This document shows positions 16,168 through 20,299 of a stretch of DNA of 20,299 bases, piece by piece. The number at the start of each line of letters is the position of its first letter. The stretch's first letter is position 1. A model generated the notes under the pieces. The model saw only the letters and a list, made by a program, of their open reading frames with translations, made no database searches and had not been told where the DNA came from. Origin of the DNA: Hyphomicrobiales bacterium (GTDB lineage Bacteria > Pseudomonadota > Alphaproteobacteria > Rhizobiales > Xanthobacteraceae); the NCBI GenBank assembly GCA_016201085.1, contig JACQDO010000237.1, forward strand, positions 1 through 20,299. Direction: 5' to 3'. The translations under genes and the position numbers were made by a program.

Positions 16168-16184
16168 TTTGAAATCGTTCTAAA
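16168..16184. promoter_or_regulatory. Irr-type iron control element upstream of bfd
   Basis: TTTGAAATCGTTCTAAA closely fits the Irr box (ICE) of rhizobia, roughly TTTAGAA-N3-TTCTAAA: the right half is perfect and the left half has five of seven matches. It lies 84-100 bases upstream of the bfd start. Irr controls iron storage and haem genes in Hyphomicrobiales according to haem and iron status. Confidence 0.55.
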
Positions 16185-16291
16185 GTATTGATGGAACTTG
16201 TATTTTCTCCGAGCCGGGTTCCCGACCCGCGCAGCGCGCCCGTTCAAATCTGGCGGAAATGACAAGAAAAATTGGCGGATCGGGCCGCGAC

Positions 16292-17635
<1,344 letters not shown>

Positions 17636-17723
17636 GAAATGCCCCTCGACGCCTACTTTTAGGTCTTGAGCCCCGGACGAAGCGGTTTTTGGCGGGCGGC
17701 GTGCGCCTGCCCGCGGGCCTGTA

Positions 17724-17753
17724 TATAAAGCCAATACGTGAAAGTTACTTCAA
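17724..17753 (-). promoter_or_regulatory. Candidate glmM promoter
   Basis: On the minus strand TTGAAG (17748-17753) and TTTATA (17724-17729) are 18 bases apart in the most AT-rich part of the glmM-lldD divergent gap. A leader of about 80 bases would follow, including the palindrome GCCCGCGGGC at 17709-17718. This was found by eye. Confidence 0.4.
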
Positions 17754-17902
17754 AAATTATGAGTAATCATTACCGAGGGCGTTAACCGGGGACCGGGTGG
17801 CGAGCTTTTCCCCGGGAATACCGCCGGAACAGCCCATTTCGCAGGCTGTGGCGCTGTGCTAACCCCCATTAACCTTTGTCGTCCGTAGAGTCAGTTCTCC
17901 CC

Positions 17903-19075
17903 ATGAAAAATATCACCTGCATCGACGACCTGCGGCAGCTTGCCCGCCGCCGGGTTCCGCGCGCCTTTTTCGATTACGCCGACAGTGGCTCCTACCAGGA
18001 GGAAACGCTGCGCGCCAACCGCGGCGACTTGGAACGGATCAAGCTGCGCCAGCGCATTTTGGTCGACGTCTCGCAGCGCAGCCTCGCCACCACCGTCATC
18101 GGGCAGAAGCTGTCCTCGCCGATGATCCTGGCGCCGGTCGGGCTGTTAGGCATGCAGCGCGGCGACGGTGAAATTCTCTCCGCCAATGCCGCCAACGCCG
18201 CCGGCATCCCGTTCACGCTTTCCACCATGTCGATCTGTTCCATCGAGGACGTGGCGGAAGCGACCCGCAAGCCGTTCTGGTTCCAGCTCTACGTCATCCG
18301 CGACCGCGACTTCTCCAAGGACATCCTGGCGCGCGCGGTGGCCGCCAAATGCAACGCGCTGGTGCTTACCGTCGACCTGCAGGTGCTCGGCCAGCGTCAC
18401 CGCGACATCAAGAACGGCATGACGGTGCCGCCGGAAATCCGCATCGCGAATGTCATCGACGTGGCGACCAAGCCGGCCTGGGCCTGGAGCGTGCTCAACG
18501 GCCGCAGCAAGACCTTCGGCAATCTCGCCGGCCATGTGAAGGGCATGGAGAACGTCAACGAACTGGCCAAATGGGTGGGCGAGCAGTTCGACCCGGCGCT
18601 GTCCTGGAAGGACGTCGAGTGGATTAAGAAGATATGGCCCGGCAAGCTGATCCTGAAAGGTATTCTTGACGCCGACGACGCCAAGACCGCAGTCAAGCTC
18701 GGGGCCGACGCCATCGTGGTGTCGAACCATGGCGGCCGCCAGCTCGACGGCGCGCCGTCATCCATCTCGGCGCTGCCGGCGATCGCCGACGCGGTCGGCT
18801 CCGACACCGAAGTACTGTTCGACGGCGGCGTCCGCACCGGTGCCGACATCATGCGTGCGCTGGCGCTGGGCGCGCGCGCCTGCATGATCGGCCGCGCCTA
18901 TGTCTACGGACTCGGCGCTGGCGGCCAAGTCGGCGTCGCCAAGGCGATCGACATCCTGGAGAAGGAACTCAGCGTCGCCATGGCGCTCACCGGCACCAAC
19001 CGCATCGCCGACATCGACGGCCGCGTGCTGGTCGGCGGCGCGGCGACGAAAAAGGCGGCGAAGCGGAAGCGCTAG
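17903..19075 (+). CDS. lldD: FMN-dependent alpha-hydroxy-acid dehydrogenase, L-lactate dehydrogenase type
   Basis: This 390-residue TIM-barrel flavoprotein belongs to the LldD/glycolate oxidase family, which oxidises L-2-hydroxy acids to 2-keto acids. The key residues are present: Tyr24 (FFDYADSG), Tyr130 (FQLYV), Lys252 (LKGIL), catalytic His276 and substrate-binding Arg279 (SNHGGRQLDGAPSS), and the FMN phosphate site FDGGVRTGADIMRALALGA at about 307-325. The N-terminus MKNITCIDDLRQLARRRVPR is typical of rhizobial LldD-type proteins, supporting the ATG at 17903 over a TTG nine codons earlier; the ribosome binding site is weak. The C-terminus ends in a basic tail, KKAAKRKR. L-lactate is the likely substrate, but other hydroxy acids cannot be excluded. 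The DUF3422 gene follows 67 bases later on the same strand. Confidence 0.9.
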   Translation: MKNITCIDDLRQLARRRVPRAFFDYADSGSYQEETLRANRGDLERIKLRQRILVDVSQRSLATTVIGQKLSSPMILAPVGLLGMQRGDGEILSANAANAAGIPFTLSTMSICSIEDVAEATRKPFWFQLYVIRDRDFSKDILARAVAAKCNALVLTVDLQVLGQRHRDIKNGMTVPPEIRIANVIDVATKPAWAWSVLNGRSKTFGNLAGHVKGMENVNELAKWVGEQFDPALSWKDVEWIKKIWPGKLILKGILDADDAKTAVKLGADAIVVSNHGGRQLDGAPSSISALPAIADAVGSDTEVLFDGGVRTGADIMRALALGARACMIGRAYVYGLGAGGQVGVAKAIDILEKELSVAMALTGTNRIADIDGRVLVGGAATKKAAKRKR

Positions 19076-19142
19076 TTTGGATGATATGCCATAAGATCTC
19101 GGCATGCGTGTCAAAAGCTCTCATGCATGCGACGGAAAGCAC

Positions 19143-20299
19143 ATGAGCGCCGAAGTCTCCATCGGCGGCGCGCGACTGGCCCCGCATTCCCTGCGTGCGG
19201 CCGTGCTGGGCGAGGTGCATGCGCGCCCGTTCACGCCGGTCGAGAGCCCACGCCGTATCCTGCATTTCGCTTTCGAGACCGCCGGCGAGGCTGCCAAGGC
19301 CGACCGTGCCGCTCTGGCCGAATTCTGCGCCCGCCGCCAGCTCGAGCCGCTCAAGCCCTCGGCCAAGCAGCACCGTGTCGCCCTCGGCGGCGCCGCGCTG
19401 CGCTGGGAGCAGCACTCCGAATTTACCACCTACACCTGGGAACTGCCGTCGGCGAGCGCCGCGCCGTTCCATCCCGCAGCCAGCGCGCTGGCCGAACCGA
19501 TGGCCAGCCTGCCGCAGCCAGGCCCGCTGCTGGTCGCGCTCGATCTGCACGTGCTGGCCGAGAAAAAGAAAAAACTCGCATTCGAGCGGCTATTCGATCA
19601 CGCCAGCCTGGCGGTGGCGGAAAATTCCGAAGGCGACGCGCTGTTCGCCACCGACTTCCATGCCGATCCTTCCGGCTTCGTGCGCATTCTGCTGCTCGAT
19701 CGCGGCTTGGGTCCCGAGCGTGCCGGCGCGTTGGTGCAGCGCGTCGTCGAACTGGAGACCTACCGCACGCTGGCGCTGCTCGGCCTGCCGGAGGCGCAGC
19801 GGCTGGCGCCGTCGATCAACCGCATCGAGCAGCGGCTGGTTGAAGTCACCGAGGAAATGCGGCGTACCGACCAGCTCGTCGACAATCACCGTCTGCTCGA
19901 CGAATTGACCGAGCTTGCCGGCGAGCTGGAAGCCGGCGCGGCCGCCAGCCTGTTCCGTTTCGGCGCCAGCCGCGCCTATAACGAGATCGTGCAGCTTCGT
20001 CTGCAGACTATCGGCGAGCGCAAGGTCGAGAGTTTCCCGACTTGGTCGTCGTTCCTGGCGCGCCGCATGTCGCCGGCCATGCGCACTTGCGTGACCACCG
20101 AGGAACGGCAGGCCCATCTGTCGGAAAAGCTGGCGCGCACAGCCAACCTGCTGCGCACGCGCGTCGACGTCGAGCTCGAGCAGCAGAACCGCGACCTTCT
20201 CAAATCGATGAACGAACGCACGCGGTTGCAATTGCGGCTGCAGACGACCGTCGAAGGATTATCGGTCGCCGCCGTCAGCTATTACGTGGTCGGACTGTT
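19143..20299 (+). CDS. DUF3422 family protein (3' end cut by window)
   Basis: The frame stays open from the ATG at 19143 to the window end, giving 385 residues. The N-terminus, LRAAVLGEVHARPFTPVESP then RRILHFAF, is characteristic of DUF3422 proteins, which are about 420-430 residues long, so roughly 40 residues are missing. The middle (about 215-330) is rich in Leu, Glu and Arg and looks like a long coiled coil (INRIEQRLVEVTEEMRRTDQ). The last visible residues, VEGLSVAAVSYYVVGL, start a hydrophobic helix, so the protein is probably anchored in the membrane by its C-terminus. GGAAAG lies just before the chosen ATG; an in-frame ATG at 19104 is the alternative. The function of the family is unknown to me. 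Confidence 0.88.
   Translation, partial: MSAEVSIGGARLAPHSLRAAVLGEVHARPFTPVESPRRILHFAFETAGEAAKADRAALAEFCARRQLEPLKPSAKQHRVALGGAALRWEQHSEFTTYTWELPSASAAPFHPAASALAEPMASLPQPGPLLVALDLHVLAEKKKKLAFERLFDHASLAVAENSEGDALFATDFHADPSGFVRILLLDRGLGPERAGALVQRVVELETYRTLALLGLPEAQRLAPSINRIEQRLVEVTEEMRRTDQLVDNHRLLDELTELAGELEAGAAASLFRFGASRAYNEIVQLRLQTIGERKVESFPTWSSFLARRMSPAMRTCVTTEERQAHLSEKLARTANLLRTRVDVELEQQNRDLLKSMNERTRLQLRLQTTVEGLSVAAVSYYVVGL

Noticed and set aside
16200..16260. Stretch ending GTTCAAATCTGGC as part of a tRNA
   Set aside because: It resembles a T arm but no acceptor, D or anticodon stem can be drawn around it.
17788..17875. TTAA-rich sequences upstream of the lldD-like gene as a CtrA box
   Set aside because: The best pair, CTAA and TTAACC near 17860-17875, has 6 rather than 7 bases between the halves and an imperfect left half, so it does not meet the consensus.

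Overview
This window comes from a high-GC alphaproteobacterium, most likely of the order Hyphomicrobiales (Rhizobiales), in the Bradyrhizobium/Rhodopseudomonas/Xanthobacteraceae neighbourhood. This rests on gene families only: an RpoH with the alphaproteobacterial form, rhizobial-type SerC and SerA, several Omp25/RopB-like barrel proteins, a Bug-family binding protein, a DUF3422 protein and palindromic intergenic repeats. No taxonomic marker such as 16S rRNA is present. Most of it is ordinary chromosomal housekeeping DNA. I see no phage, transposase, CRISPR, toxin-antitoxin or defence system.

Layout. 1-500: tRNA-Glu(CTC) and a small membrane protein on the minus strand. 500-3270, plus strand: an RluD-type pseudouridine synthase, the heat-shock sigma factor RpoH, a 318-base gap full of palindromes, and a very basic 105-residue protein. 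3277-9065, minus strand: a one-pass membrane protein, purA, serA and serC. serC has its own promoter and a short leader whose second hairpin holds the ribosome binding site; it matches my recollection of the serC leader of alphaproteobacteria. serC and serA are separated by a nested palindromic repeat. 9200-11849, minus strand: three outer-membrane beta-barrel proteins in tandem, two of them preceded by CtrA-type boxes at nearly the same distance from the start codon.

12051-16084: bacterioferritin (bfr), a small unknown protein, a plus-strand LysR regulator, a dienelactone hydrolase and a Bug-type binding protein packed one base apart, and bacterioferritin-associated ferredoxin (bfd). The bfd upstream region has an Irr-type iron box and an FNR/FixK-type box. 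16292-20299: glmM on the minus strand, divergent from an FMN-dependent L-lactate-dehydrogenase-like gene, then a DUF3422 gene cut by the window end.

How the genes fit together. serC and serA are consecutive early steps of serine synthesis. bfr and bfd store and release iron. The LysR, hydrolase and binding-protein genes look like a small uptake-and-breakdown module with an unknown substrate. The points most worth checking are regulatory: the serC leader, the paired CtrA-like boxes, the double iron/oxygen control of bfd, and the unrecognised basic protein downstream of rpoH.
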